From: Sphingobacteriaceae bacterium
GTDB lineage: Bacteria > Bacteroidota > Bacteroidia > UBA7662
Direction: 5' to 3'
Assembly: GCA_030682795.1 (NCBI GenBank)
Contig: JAUXNJ010000006.1
Location: 1 to 50,896, forward strand
DNA length: 50,896 nt
The notes beneath the pieces were generated by a model, which was not told where the DNA came from, did not search any database, and saw only the letters and a list, made by a program, of their open reading frames with translations. Below, piece after piece: positions 1 to 7,683 of this stretch. Position numbers and translations under genes: made by a program. How positions within the stretch are numbered: position 1 is the first letter of the stretch; each line of letters begins with the position of its first letter.

Positions 1-163
1 TGCAGAGGAAAGGCTACATCTTTGTACCCCGTCCCTAACTGCACCTAAACAAACATCAGCGAACGAAAAGGTTTGAATTTTCATGCATGACAAACCGGTC
101 AAGCCCATCCTCTGTGTTAAAAAAAGAGGCGCTGAAAGGACTCTTTATGATCTTGGAAACCTC

Positions 164-190
164 TCCCTTCGACTGCTTCGCGCTCAGGGA
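164..190. repeat. Palindromic intergenic repeat (TCCCT...AGGGA)
   Basis: TCCCT at 164-168 pairs with AGGGA at 186-190. The unit carries the TTCGAC...GCTCAGGGACCGG pattern. Read on the other strand it gives CCGGTCCCTGAG...TCGAAGGG, which resembles the two units at 38310-38333 and 38361-38386 (GGT-3 nt-TGAG...TCGAA). Short palindromes with this wording are very common between genes in Bacteroidota (recalled knowledge); a REP-like role is inferred. Confidence 0.5.
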
Positions 191-250
191 CCGGTAATTT
201 ACTGCTCAGGCACCGGCATCCGTTAATTACACACAACAGCTCCCCTCAAC

Positions 251-270
251 TTGAACTTTGAATTTTGAAC
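251..270. repeat. Three imperfect TTGAAYT heptamers
   Basis: Three head-to-tail copies are seen: TTGAACT (251-257), TTGAATT (258-264) and TTGAAC (265-270). They lie in A/T-rich intergenic DNA ahead of the first operon. Function unknown; they could be slippage products or a protein-binding site. Confidence 0.4.
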
Positions 271-316
271 CCCCATATTACCTCAGTGTTAACACATTAA
301 AATTTTGAAAAACACG

Positions 317-336
317 ACTCGAAATCGAGTTTTTTT
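317..336 (+). terminator. Hairpin plus T-tract just before the first operon
   Basis: ACTCG (317-321), loop AAAT, CGAGT (326-330), then six or more T residues. The shape is an intrinsic terminator pointing right, only about 30 bases before the ATG at 369. It either ends an upstream gene outside the window or acts as a leader attenuator for the 369-4884 operon; the sequence alone does not decide. Confidence 0.5.
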
Positions 337-368
337 GGTATTGTTGCAGCTTAAATCACTTCATGCAC

Positions 369-965
369 ATGAAACAACTGGTATTTATAGCTTTCCTGTT
401 ATTTTCTATCCCTGGTTGGGCGCAAAACAGGGTGCCCGTGCTTTTTCAACTGACCGATGGCTCGGAGCTTTCGGGCTACCTCAAGCCCTTTTACCATGGC
501 GCCAAGACTTTTGAATACAGCGATGAACCCAAAGGGCAGCTCAATAAAATGAAGCTAGAGCTCGTAAAACGCATGATTACCACTGAAGAAGGCCGCACCT
601 ATGTATATGAAGTGGTGCACTTACTCAACTCCAAAACCGATAAAAAAGAAAACACCCTGTTGCTGCAATTGATGGTTGAAGGCCATATGAACTTGTACTA
701 CTACAATGGCGAATTCCCTTGCTATTACATCAAGCCTAATCCCGAAGCCAAAGGGGCTTATTTCGCCACACTTACCTATTTACCCAACACCACCAAGCGC
801 TATCCGAAACAGGAAATAAGGATAAACAAAAGTTTTACCAAAAATACCACAGCCTTTTTTCAAGATCATCCCGAAATTTCGAAAGAATTTGCCGAGGGCA
901 AGGCCGACTTTTTAAAGATACACGACTTGGTAAGGCGCTACAACACCTATAAAGCTGGGCAATGA
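369..965 (+). CDS. Exported protein with small N-terminal Sm-like domain (tandem paralogue A)
   Basis: A 198-residue protein with a clear signal peptide (MKQL, hydrophobic stretch, cleavage after GWAQ). ATG occurs at 363 and 369; I chose 369 because MKQ opens a standard signal peptide. Right after the signal comes a roughly 50-residue segment with the pattern LTDGSEL.GYLKP...G....M.L..V.RM, which looks like a small beta domain of Sm/SH3 type (inference). The rest is rich in Tyr and charged residues and has no recognised family. It is a diverged tandem copy of the next gene (shared DHPEI.KE near the end and R.YN at the C-terminus) and overlaps it by ATGA, so the two are probably translated together. 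First gene of a five-gene operon ending at 4884. Function unknown; periplasmic or outer-membrane location inferred. Confidence 0.75.
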   Translation: MKQLVFIAFLLFSIPGWAQNRVPVLFQLTDGSELSGYLKPFYHGAKTFEYSDEPKGQLNKMKLELVKRMITTEEGRTYVYEVVHLLNSKTDKKENTLLLQLMVEGHMNLYYYNGEFPCYYIKPNPEAKGAYFATLTYLPNTTKRYPKQEIRINKSFTKNTTAFFQDHPEISKEFAEGKADFLKIHDLVRRYNTYKAGQ

Positions 966-1573
966 ACGCCAGCAAAACCCTCCTGATAGTACTGTTGCTC
1001 TGCTTGTCGACCATGGGCTGGGCGCAAGAACGGGTGCCTGTAATTTTGTATTTAACCGACGGCTCAGAGCTGGAAGGCTATGTAAAGCCCATAGTGGTGG
1101 GCGCCAATTCGCTTACCTTCAGCGCCGACCCCCGTGGCAAGCTCCAACGCATGCGGCTCAAGAATGTTTACCGCATCAAAACCAGCAATGGCAGCACCGA
1201 TTTTACGTACGAAGTGGTGAATCTTCGGAAGCGATTTATGAACAGGAGCCTAGGGTTGCATGTGTTGTTTTTGGAGGAAGCTGGTTTTATGACGCTGTAC
1301 AGCTTTGAGCATTCGCGCATCCACTACGAATACTTCATTAAAAAAAGTCCCGACGCCCAAGACGCCTACAAAGTGGGGGATGCTTTTTTTTACAACGATG
1401 GCAACGGCACCAACATGAGCCAAAAAGTATTTGATAAGCAATTTCGAAAAAGGGGGCCCTGGTTTTTTGAAGACCATCCTGAAATACGCAAAGAAATAAC
1501 CGATAAACAAGTAGGTACACAGCGCCTCCGGGAGCTGGTAATTCGCTACAACAAAGACAAAGAAAAGCCATGA
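962..1573 (+). CDS. Exported protein, tandem paralogue B
   Basis: A 203-residue exported protein with a signal peptide ending near GWAQ. It repeats the plan of its upstream neighbour: RVPVILYLTDGSELEGYVKP right after the signal, a middle variable part, then FFEDHPEIRKE and a basic C-terminus ending RYNKD. The two genes therefore arose by tandem duplication. Its ATG overlaps the upstream stop (ATGA at 962-965) and its own stop overlaps the next start (1570-1573), which implies coupled translation with the protease gene. The N-terminal pattern is also shared with the proteins at 5571 and 16144. No enzyme motif is visible; function unknown. It may act as a partner or substrate of the coupled protease (inference from coupling only). 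Confidence 0.75.
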   Translation: MNASKTLLIVLLLCLSTMGWAQERVPVILYLTDGSELEGYVKPIVVGANSLTFSADPRGKLQRMRLKNVYRIKTSNGSTDFTYEVVNLRKRFMNRSLGLHVLFLEEAGFMTLYSFEHSRIHYEYFIKKSPDAQDAYKVGDAFFYNDGNGTNMSQKVFDKQFRKRGPWFFEDHPEIRKEITDKQVGTQRLRELVIRYNKDKEKP

Positions 1574-3192
1574 ACAAACTGAAACTCCTTCTATTTTGCG
1601 CCTTGTTTTTAGGCCATTGGGCTGCGGAAGCGCAAGACAAAATTTATTTTGACCGCAACGGCAAACGGGCCTCGGCACAAACGGCCTTGTATTACCGCAG
1701 CGCTACGCCCGATTCGGCCGACTATTACAAAGCCTATTATGTAAATGGTGATGCGCTGTATTTTGAGGGCCGTATCCTACAGGTGAACCAACAAAATGAG
1801 CTCAAAAACCAGTATGCTGGTCAGTGTGTATGGTATTACAAAAATGGAGAACCCTCCAAAATCATCCAATTCAACAATAAGGGCCTTAAAAACGGACAGG
1901 AAACTGAGTACTACGAAAGTGGTAAAATAAAGTCGGAACGCACCTTCATCAACGGTCAACCGAGTCGCGAGCCCTACATTGAATACTCCGAAAGCGGCGA
2001 AAAGAGTCTCACCATCACCGAAGAGTTCGACGATAATTTTAACGACTGGGACCTCTACGATAGCGATAAGTCGTTGGCCCGATTGAGTGAAGGCCGCCTG
2101 ATTTTGGGCGGAAAGTCGACCCAGGGCTGCAGTCGCTTTGTGATTTTCCCAAGACCTAACGGCAAAAATTATTCGATTGAAACCAGTGTATTAAACACCT
2201 CCCTCAAAAAAGGCTATTACGGCTTGATTTTGGGCTTCAAAGATTGGGAGAACTACAGTTTCTTCCTGATTTCGGGCAATTATTATTTGGCGGGATCGGT
2301 GTTCGAGGGCATTTATGTGGGCATGAGCGAGCCGCTTTATTCGAGCCAAATCAGCACCAAAGAAGCCAACGTACTCAAGGTGCTTCAAACCGATGAAAAA
2401 GCTGTATTGACCATCAACGGCAATATTGTGAACCGCCGCGAGCTCATTTTCCCTGGCAATAAATACGGCATCTTGGTAGGTGGCAAAGGTGAAGTAACCG
2501 CCGAACGCCTGGTATGGAAATCGCTGAGCGAGAGCGGCACCATGAGCGATGGCAAAGACCAAGGCATTAAAAGCACCGGAAGCGGCTTTTTCATCCACAA
2601 AAGCGGCTACATAGCCACCAACCACCACGTGATTGAAAATGCCAAGAACATTCAGGTGGAAGTGAAAAACGGCAATTCAAGCAGCACCTATACGGCCAAA
2701 GTACAAATGGTTGACAAAGCCAATGATTTGGCCATCCTTAAAATTGAAGACAGCAAGTTTTTACCATTGACGGCCATCCCCTACCAAATTAAAAGAGATG
2801 GTTTGGCAGAAGTGGGCTCGGCGGTGTTTACCTTGGGCTATCCCCTGGCCTTAACTGGCATGGGCAAGGAGGTAAAGTTTACCGATGGCAAAATAAGTGC
2901 GCGTACGGGCTATGAGCAAAACATTAACAGCTACCAAACCACCGTGCCGGTGCAGCCAGGCAATAGCGGTGGGCCTTTGTTTAACGACCAGGGTCAATTG
3001 GTAGGCGTAGTGAATGCCATTGTTAAAAACACCGATAACGTGTCATATGCCATTAAAACGGCTTATTTGGTGAATTTGGTGGAGTTGCTGCCCGAAAACC
3101 TCGAGTTGCCCAACCAAGCCGTGAGCAATGTGTCGCTCGAAGAACGCATTAAGCTGGTGAAAGACCTGGTGGTGATTATTAAAACCAAATAG
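1570..3192 (+). CDS. Exported trypsin-like (S1C/HtrA-type) serine protease with MORN-like N-terminus
   Basis: A 540-residue protein with a signal peptide (cleavage near AEAQ). Residues about 85-135 carry YwqK/MORN-like repeats (WYYKNGEPSK, KNGQETEYYESGKIKSE). Residues about 150-315 look like a concanavalin-like jelly-roll module. The C-terminal third is a trypsin-fold protease: catalytic His in ATNHHVI, Asp in ANDLAILKI, Ser in QPGNSGGPL. The catalytic triad is complete, so activity is expected. Unlike DegP/HtrA there is no PDZ domain after the protease; the chain ends about 70 residues after the catalytic Ser. Fusion of MORN-like repeats, a lectin-like module and an S1C protease is uncommon. 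It is coupled by ATGA to the upstream gene; the next gene starts one base after its stop. A role in processing envelope or surface proteins is inferred. Confidence 0.88.
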   Translation: MNKLKLLLFCALFLGHWAAEAQDKIYFDRNGKRASAQTALYYRSATPDSADYYKAYYVNGDALYFEGRILQVNQQNELKNQYAGQCVWYYKNGEPSKIIQFNNKGLKNGQETEYYESGKIKSERTFINGQPSREPYIEYSESGEKSLTITEEFDDNFNDWDLYDSDKSLARLSEGRLILGGKSTQGCSRFVIFPRPNGKNYSIETSVLNTSLKKGYYGLILGFKDWENYSFFLISGNYYLAGSVFEGIYVGMSEPLYSSQISTKEANVLKVLQTDEKAVLTINGNIVNRRELIFPGNKYGILVGGKGEVTAERLVWKSLSESGTMSDGKDQGIKSTGSGFFIHKSGYIATNHHVIENAKNIQVEVKNGNSSSTYTAKVQMVDKANDLAILKIEDSKFLPLTAIPYQIKRDGLAEVGSAVFTLGYPLALTGMGKEVKFTDGKISARTGYEQNINSYQTTVPVQPGNSGGPLFNDQGQLVGVVNAIVKNTDNVSYAIKTAYLVNLVELLPENLELPNQAVSNVSLEERIKLVKDLVVIIKTK

Positions 3193-3193
3193 G

Positions 3194-4036
3194 GTGCGGC
3201 TGCTACTTTTTGTGTTTTTAAGCTTACCGGCGCAACTGCTGTACGGCCAGTCGAACGAGCTCGACCAACTCTATACGCCTCCAAGCAGTGCGAAATTCAG
3301 TCAGGCTAAGCGTATCAAAGGCAGTGGTGAGCCTTTGTTTGCGCGGGCCAGTGATGCGCCCTTTTTGTACGCGCTCAAATACGACCTCACCAAAGGGCTT
3401 CGCGGTCACCACCAGTTGGGCTTTGAAATGAGCATCAACGATTGGCTGAGCATAGAACCACTGTTGGGTGTGTTGAGCAACAAAACCGATATGTTTATTA
3501 CCAACAACAACTTAGATGGCTGGGCGCAACTTTCAGAGTCGCTTGACTTGGGTTTCGGCCGATATGCAGCTACGGCGCTCGACTACCAATCGCTGTTGTC
3601 GTGGGCCGATCCACGCCGCAATGCGGTGCCCTCGCTGGGCTTTCAGCTGAATTTGTTTAGCAACGACGACCGGCAGGGACAAAATGTGGCCTATATGTTG
3701 CAACTGGGCTACCAATTTCAACACATGCGGTATACGCTAAGCGATACCATTTCGCGCAATTTTATTCAAGCCGATAGTCGCGATGGATTCATGCGCCGCC
3801 AGCAAGTGAACTTATTTTTAGGTGCCCAAATGTTGCTTGGCGAACGGCTTCCTTTTGTGGTGGAGTATGGTGTGGTAGTAGGCATGAACATATTTACGGC
3901 ACCTACTTTTTCTAGAACAAACATAACTGGCAACAACAACGCTTTTAACTACCAAAAGCTCGATTACGCCAGCAGCTATGTACCAGTTATTGGCTTTCGC
4001 TTAAAAGTGGGCCTTGGCTTTAATCCAGCAATATGA
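3194..4036 (+). CDS. Exported barrel-like protein (paralogue A), GTG start
   Basis: A 280-residue exported protein. The start is GTG, one base after the protease stop; it gives MRLLLFVFLSL with cleavage near LLYGQ, and no ATG fits a signal peptide. After the signal comes the motif LYTPPSSAKF, shared with the next protein (FYTPPSNAKF). The remainder alternates hydrophobic and polar residues with many aromatics, as in outer-membrane beta-barrels or beta-sandwiches. No known family was recognised. Its stop overlaps the next start (ATGA at 4033-4036). The pair are clearly duplicates. An outer-membrane location is inferred. Confidence 0.7.
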   Translation: MRLLLFVFLSLPAQLLYGQSNELDQLYTPPSSAKFSQAKRIKGSGEPLFARASDAPFLYALKYDLTKGLRGHHQLGFEMSINDWLSIEPLLGVLSNKTDMFITNNNLDGWAQLSESLDLGFGRYAATALDYQSLLSWADPRRNAVPSLGFQLNLFSNDDRQGQNVAYMLQLGYQFQHMRYTLSDTISRNFIQADSRDGFMRRQQVNLFLGAQMLLGERLPFVVEYGVVVGMNIFTAPTFSRTNITGNNNAFNYQKLDYASSYVPVIGFRLKVGLGFNPAI

Positions 4037-4884
4037 ACTATAAAATGTATATCCCTCTACGATTCCGTAAGCAGCTAGCCATAGGGCTGTTGACCTTGCT
4101 GGTGTTGCCTTTTTCGGCCTTGGCGCAGCAAGATCCACGTGATGAATTTTACACGCCACCAAGCAATGCTAAATTTTTGAAAGCTACCAGCGGCACCAGC
4201 AATGATGTTTATCAGGGTGATTTTGATTGGGCCATTCGCTTTTATCCCGCCCGTTTGTGGTACACCACCACCTATTTTGGCTTTGAACGGAGCCTTACCA
4301 AGTGGTTTAACCTGTCGTTAGATGCAGGTTGGCATAACAGAGCTGGCGGTCTTTTTATCAACGCCTTTGGTCCCGCCAGCGTATTTGACGGCGAATTCGA
4401 CGGTCCCGTGGTGAGGTCTAGCCAATCATATGGCAACCTGTTACTCAACGGCAGCTCTTTAAGAAACAACATTCCTACCATCGGTTTTTCGGCGCGTTTT
4501 TTTACGGAGGATAAAGAAACCCACAATGTGCCTTTTTTTCAATTTCAGTATCAATTTTCGCAGGCCGATTTTTTGATGAAAGACTACGGCAGGGAGCGTT
4601 TTGCGGGCGGCAACGATACGGCGAGCTTGCAACTACACACGGCCATGCTGCGCTTTGGCCGGCAGTGGACCTACGGCAAGAAAATCAAAATTTTAAATGA
4701 AGTCAGCATTGGCGTTGGGGCCAATATGCGGCTTTCGTCGGCTTACCAAGCTGTTACCATTACCTCAGGTACGCCTGGCACTACTAGTTATAACTTTTAT
4801 AACCTAAACAGTCTTACAGGCGAACAACAGCGGGTTATTACACCCAGGTTCCAATTTGCCTACAGCATTGGCATAGCGTACTGA
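4033..4884 (+). CDS. Exported barrel-like protein (paralogue B)
   Basis: A 283-residue exported protein with a slightly long, basic N-region (MNYKMYIPLRFRKQ) and signal cleavage near ALAQQ. It shares the post-signal motif YTPPSNAKF and the general size with the upstream protein. The C-terminus (RFQFAYSIGIAY) is an alternating strand ending in an aromatic residue, which is typical of outer-membrane beta-barrels (established trend; applied here by inference). Last gene of the operon: a strong terminator follows at 4951. Function unknown. Confidence 0.7.
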   Translation: MNYKMYIPLRFRKQLAIGLLTLLVLPFSALAQQDPRDEFYTPPSNAKFLKATSGTSNDVYQGDFDWAIRFYPARLWYTTTYFGFERSLTKWFNLSLDAGWHNRAGGLFINAFGPASVFDGEFDGPVVRSSQSYGNLLLNGSSLRNNIPTIGFSARFFTEDKETHNVPFFQFQYQFSQADFLMKDYGRERFAGGNDTASLQLHTAMLRFGRQWTYGKKIKILNEVSIGVGANMRLSSAYQAVTITSGTPGTTSYNFYNLNSLTGEQQRVITPRFQFAYSIGIAY

Positions 4885-4950
4885 GGCAGGCAGCGCATTA
4901 TTTCACCCGGTTTCCAGCATACTAGAGCTGAAACCAGCCGTTTAAACAAC

Positions 4951-4987
4951 AAGGCATTCTCAGCAACGAGGATGCCTTTTGCTTTTT
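4951..4987 (+). terminator. Intrinsic terminator of the 369-4884 operon
   Basis: An 11-base-pair stem: AAGGCATTCTC (4951-4961) with GAGGATGCCTT (4968-4978), containing one T-G wobble and closed by the loop AGCAAC. It is followed by a T-rich tract to 4987. It lies 67 bases after the stop at 4884. Confidence 0.8.
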
Positions 4988-5570
4988 AGATGGGCAGTAA
5001 AGCCTGCCGTTGGATGCGGGATTGGTGGATTTGAAGGATGCCTGGGTAGAGATGCAACAAGGAGCCACCACTCCTGCTGCAGGTCGAGGTGGCAGTTCGT
5101 GCAACTGCTATACCCAGTTCACAAATCCTACAAGCCATTGCTCAGGAGTAGTAAACCTTGCTTTGCCAAAAGCAAAAGATTTTATCATTATCCAATTTCC
5201 AGGCAAGCAATTATTTGAAAAAGACACAATTCCTTGTGTGATCGATGCGGTGTTCATTTTTAGAAGCTTGGTGTTGGGCATGGGCAGCTAATAAATTGCG
5301 AAAATCGCAACTCAATAGCTGATGCCTGCGTAAATCCGTTTTTGTGCGCTCATTTGTGGGGGTAGCTTCGTTCCAATAAAAAAACGGAGAACCAAACCAT
5401 GCAACACTTAAACACTTACGAAAAAAGCAACAGTCCCTTTTTCCTAACGGCTTTAAAAGCACGGAGGTCTGGACTAAATGCCACGCCCTGGTATTTATTT
5501 GATTCCAGGGTATCTGATCCATTTTTAAACCTGTGAAACCACTTTTAACCATCCACTAAATCCTAAAACC
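4988..5570. other. Gene-poor spacer, no supported gene
   Basis: About 580 bases between the terminator and the next gene. Reading frames at 5010-5291 (+) and 5211-5552 (-) lack signal peptides, recognisable motifs and a plausible context, so I do not call them. Visible structures are GCCACC...GGTGGC near 5070-5100 and a short perfect hairpin TTGCGA-AAA-TCGCAA (5296-5310). The last 70 bases are A-rich, as expected ahead of the gene at 5571. Confidence 0.5.
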
Positions 5571-6623
5571 ATGAAAAAATTGTTACTCTTCCTCCTGGCA
5601 TCAATTGCCTTATTGTCATCCCCTGAAAGGGCCTGCGCACAAAACTCGCCCGATAACAGCAAACAACTCTACATTGTAATTAAATCAAATGGCACCGAGT
5701 ATATCGGCTATTTGCTTCAGGACGATGGCCGAGAGGTACTTATTGAAACCGAAAAATTGGGAAAAGTATATATTCCCAAAGCCGACATCAAAGAAATGCG
5801 GCCCATCATAAAAGAAAAAGACCTCCTCGAAAACGAGTTTAAACCCAACAATCCCTTTAGTACGCGCTACAGCTTTACCACCAATGCTTTGCCTATAAAC
5901 AAGGGCGAGAACTACTATATGCTCAATTTATACGGCCCTGAATTTCATTTTGCCGTGAGCAATCGGCTAAACATTGGTGTAATGAGCACTTGGATTGGGA
6001 GCCCGATTGGTTTGGCTGTTAAATACACTATTCCTACTGAAAACGAAAAGATAAACTATTCCGTTGGCTCTATATTAGCAACAAGTGGTTACATCCGCAA
6101 CTTCAGTCGCTTTGGGGGCTTACACTTCGCGAATGTTACTTTTGGTGACCGCGACAAGAACCTGACCGTTGGAGGTGGAATACTGCATTGGCAAGGCGGA
6201 ACCACTTCCTTAGCGCTACCAGGAACTTACAACTACGCCTATCTGACGCCTTCCTACGAAAACATCAAGAATCCAATATTCGCAGGCCCCATGTTTTCAT
6301 TGGCTGGATTTGTGCGCATCGGCAAAAGGGCCAGTTTTGTATTCGACTCCATGTTGGGCTCCTTTAAGAGAGATGTGCCAACAAACCGCTACCAAAACGA
6401 ATACAACCGAAATACAGGCTTCTCAACCACCGTCATCACCCGCAGAATCGAAAAACGAGAAACCCTTGCGTTTTTTATGATGCCAGGCATGCGTGTCAAT
6501 AGCACTGAAAACAGCGCTTTTCAATTCTCACTAGCCGGGGTTTCGGTACGACAAGTAACCGATGGAGCCGTAGAGGCATTTTCTTTTCCAATGCCCCTTT
6601 GCTCTTGGTTTTACACCTTTTAA
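5571..6623 (+). CDS. Exported beta-rich protein, paralogue of the one at 16144-17100
   Basis: A 350-residue protein with a signal peptide (cleavage near ACAQ). Residues about 30-80 have the same small-domain pattern seen in three other proteins of this window: a Lys/Thr-x-Gly turn (KSNGTEYIGYLL), then GKVYIP....I..M. Residues 95-350 align end to end with the minus-strand protein at 16144-17100: shared blocks include RY.FTTN.LPI..GE.Y, NL.GP.FHFA, IG.MSTW.G.P, FGDR.KN and a closing FP.P...WF/Y. This region is probably an outer-membrane barrel or sandwich (inference). The gene appears to be transcribed alone. Function unknown. Confidence 0.75.
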   Translation: MKKLLLFLLASIALLSSPERACAQNSPDNSKQLYIVIKSNGTEYIGYLLQDDGREVLIETEKLGKVYIPKADIKEMRPIIKEKDLLENEFKPNNPFSTRYSFTTNALPINKGENYYMLNLYGPEFHFAVSNRLNIGVMSTWIGSPIGLAVKYTIPTENEKINYSVGSILATSGYIRNFSRFGGLHFANVTFGDRDKNLTVGGGILHWQGGTTSLALPGTYNYAYLTPSYENIKNPIFAGPMFSLAGFVRIGKRASFVFDSMLGSFKRDVPTNRYQNEYNRNTGFSTTVITRRIEKRETLAFFMMPGMRVNSTENSAFQFSLAGVSVRQVTDGAVEAFSFPMPLCSWFYTF

Positions 6624-6773
6624 TAAGCAATGTAGTTAACCAGCTTTATAAGCTTTTTTAAAGCAGATCTATGGCCATCTAATTCCTGTAAAGCGTTGGG
6701 AATCTGTAGAAAATGTCACTGCTTTTTAATGATCGACTGACTCTACCTTCCAATCAAAACTAAACTATTAACC

Positions 6774-7478
6774 ATGAAAAACTTTTATTACCACAGCTTG
6801 GTGTTTGGCTTGCTCGCCATTTCCACTTCTTGCTCTATGCAAACCGGTAAATTACTTTCAACGAGCGATGAGCATTATGTGCTGCATGAAGATGTAATTG
6901 TGGCCAAAAAATCTGAAATTCCACCTAAAGCGCTTCATCAAGCAACGGCCAGCGATGCCAAAAACTCAGCTGAATCGCTTCAACCTCCTGTGGTGCTTGC
7001 TGAGATGCATGATGAGCAGGAGGCCAACGATTTTTGGTCGTCCCATGCATTTCAAAATCCCACTTCAGCGCTACCCAAAGCAAACCAACTTACTCGGCAA
7101 ACCGCCATGCAGCGTGGAAAGTTGGGCTTTTTCAAAAAATTAGCCAATAAAAACCCACACAACTCCTTAGCCATTGCTTCGTTTGTATTAGCAGTAATGA
7201 CCTTTATTCCTCCGCTCGTTTGGTTAGGTTTTCCCGCCTTAACCACCGGTGCCGTGGCACTGCGGCAAATCAAAAGAGCGCCAGACCGTTACACTAATAG
7301 GTGGATGGCCAAGTTTGGGGTGATCATCGGTATGGTGGTGTCGATAATTTCTGTAATTTTGCTTTTGGGCCTGGCGCTTCTGAGTGGACTCCCTGAGATA
7401 CTCTTGCTGTTAATGATTCCTGGGGGCATCATCCTTGCAAACATGATAGTTTCTATTGGAATCATGAATGGCGAGTGA
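6774..7478 (+). CDS. Lipoprotein with DUF4190-like membrane domain
   Basis: A 234-residue protein. The N-terminus (hydrophobic stretch followed by STSC, Cys20) looks like a lipoprotein signal, although the -3 residue is not the usual Leu. Residues 25-125 are low-complexity and polar. From about 130 to the end there are two or three membrane segments in the order hydrophobic stretch, polar loop with ALRQIKRAPDRYTNRWMA, hydrophobic stretch. This is the layout of DUF4190 proteins (small helical-hairpin membrane domain). Such proteins have no known catalytic role. It ends towards the arginine operon, and a large inverted repeat separates the two. Confidence 0.72.
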   Translation: MKNFYYHSLVFGLLAISTSCSMQTGKLLSTSDEHYVLHEDVIVAKKSEIPPKALHQATASDAKNSAESLQPPVVLAEMHDEQEANDFWSSHAFQNPTSALPKANQLTRQTAMQRGKLGFFKKLANKNPHNSLAIASFVLAVMTFIPPLVWLGFPALTTGAVALRQIKRAPDRYTNRWMAKFGVIIGMVVSIISVILLLGLALLSGLPEILLLLMIPGGIILANMIVSIGIMNGE

Positions 7479-7555
7479 TTTTAGGCATCCTCCCGAAGAG
7501 GTAAACAGTTGTGGCAGGTAGTACGCTACAGCTTTCAAACAGAATAAAGCTTTTA

Positions 7556-7616
7556 TTGCTTGAAAGGCATACTGAACTACTCAAACCAGAGTTGGCAGGT
7601 ATGCCTTTCAAAGCAA
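7556..7616. terminator. Long inverted repeat between convergent genes
   Basis: TTGCTTGAAAGGCATAC (7556-7572) is the reverse complement of 7599-7616 apart from one bulged T. The arms are about 17 base pairs, separated by 26 bases. It sits between the lipoprotein gene (+) and argH (-), so a bidirectional terminator is likely. The flanking T-tracts are short. Confidence 0.65.
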
Positions 7617-7683
7617 ATTAAGGCGAGGCACTTTCTTAAAGGCCATCTTGCTGGCAACAGGCTATGGCTGGTAAGAAAATGAA

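Larger units (their letters stand above)
1..368. other. Left-edge intergenic stretch, no gene seen
   Basis: No convincing coding region lies before the gene that starts at 369. A short reading frame at 305-514 is an out-of-frame shadow of that gene. The stretch holds three small features listed separately: a palindromic repeat (164-190), a short imperfect tandem repeat (251-270) and a hairpin with a T-tract (317-336). The end of an upstream gene may lie just beyond the left edge, but nothing here shows it. Confidence 0.6.

Noticed and set aside
5010-5291. 93-codon reading frame (+) in the spacer after the first operon
   Set aside because: No recognisable domain, no signal, atypical composition and an overlapping opposite-strand frame; better read as non-coding.
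5211-5552. 113-codon reading frame (-) in the same spacer
   Set aside because: No motif and no conserved look; ends just before a real gene's leader.
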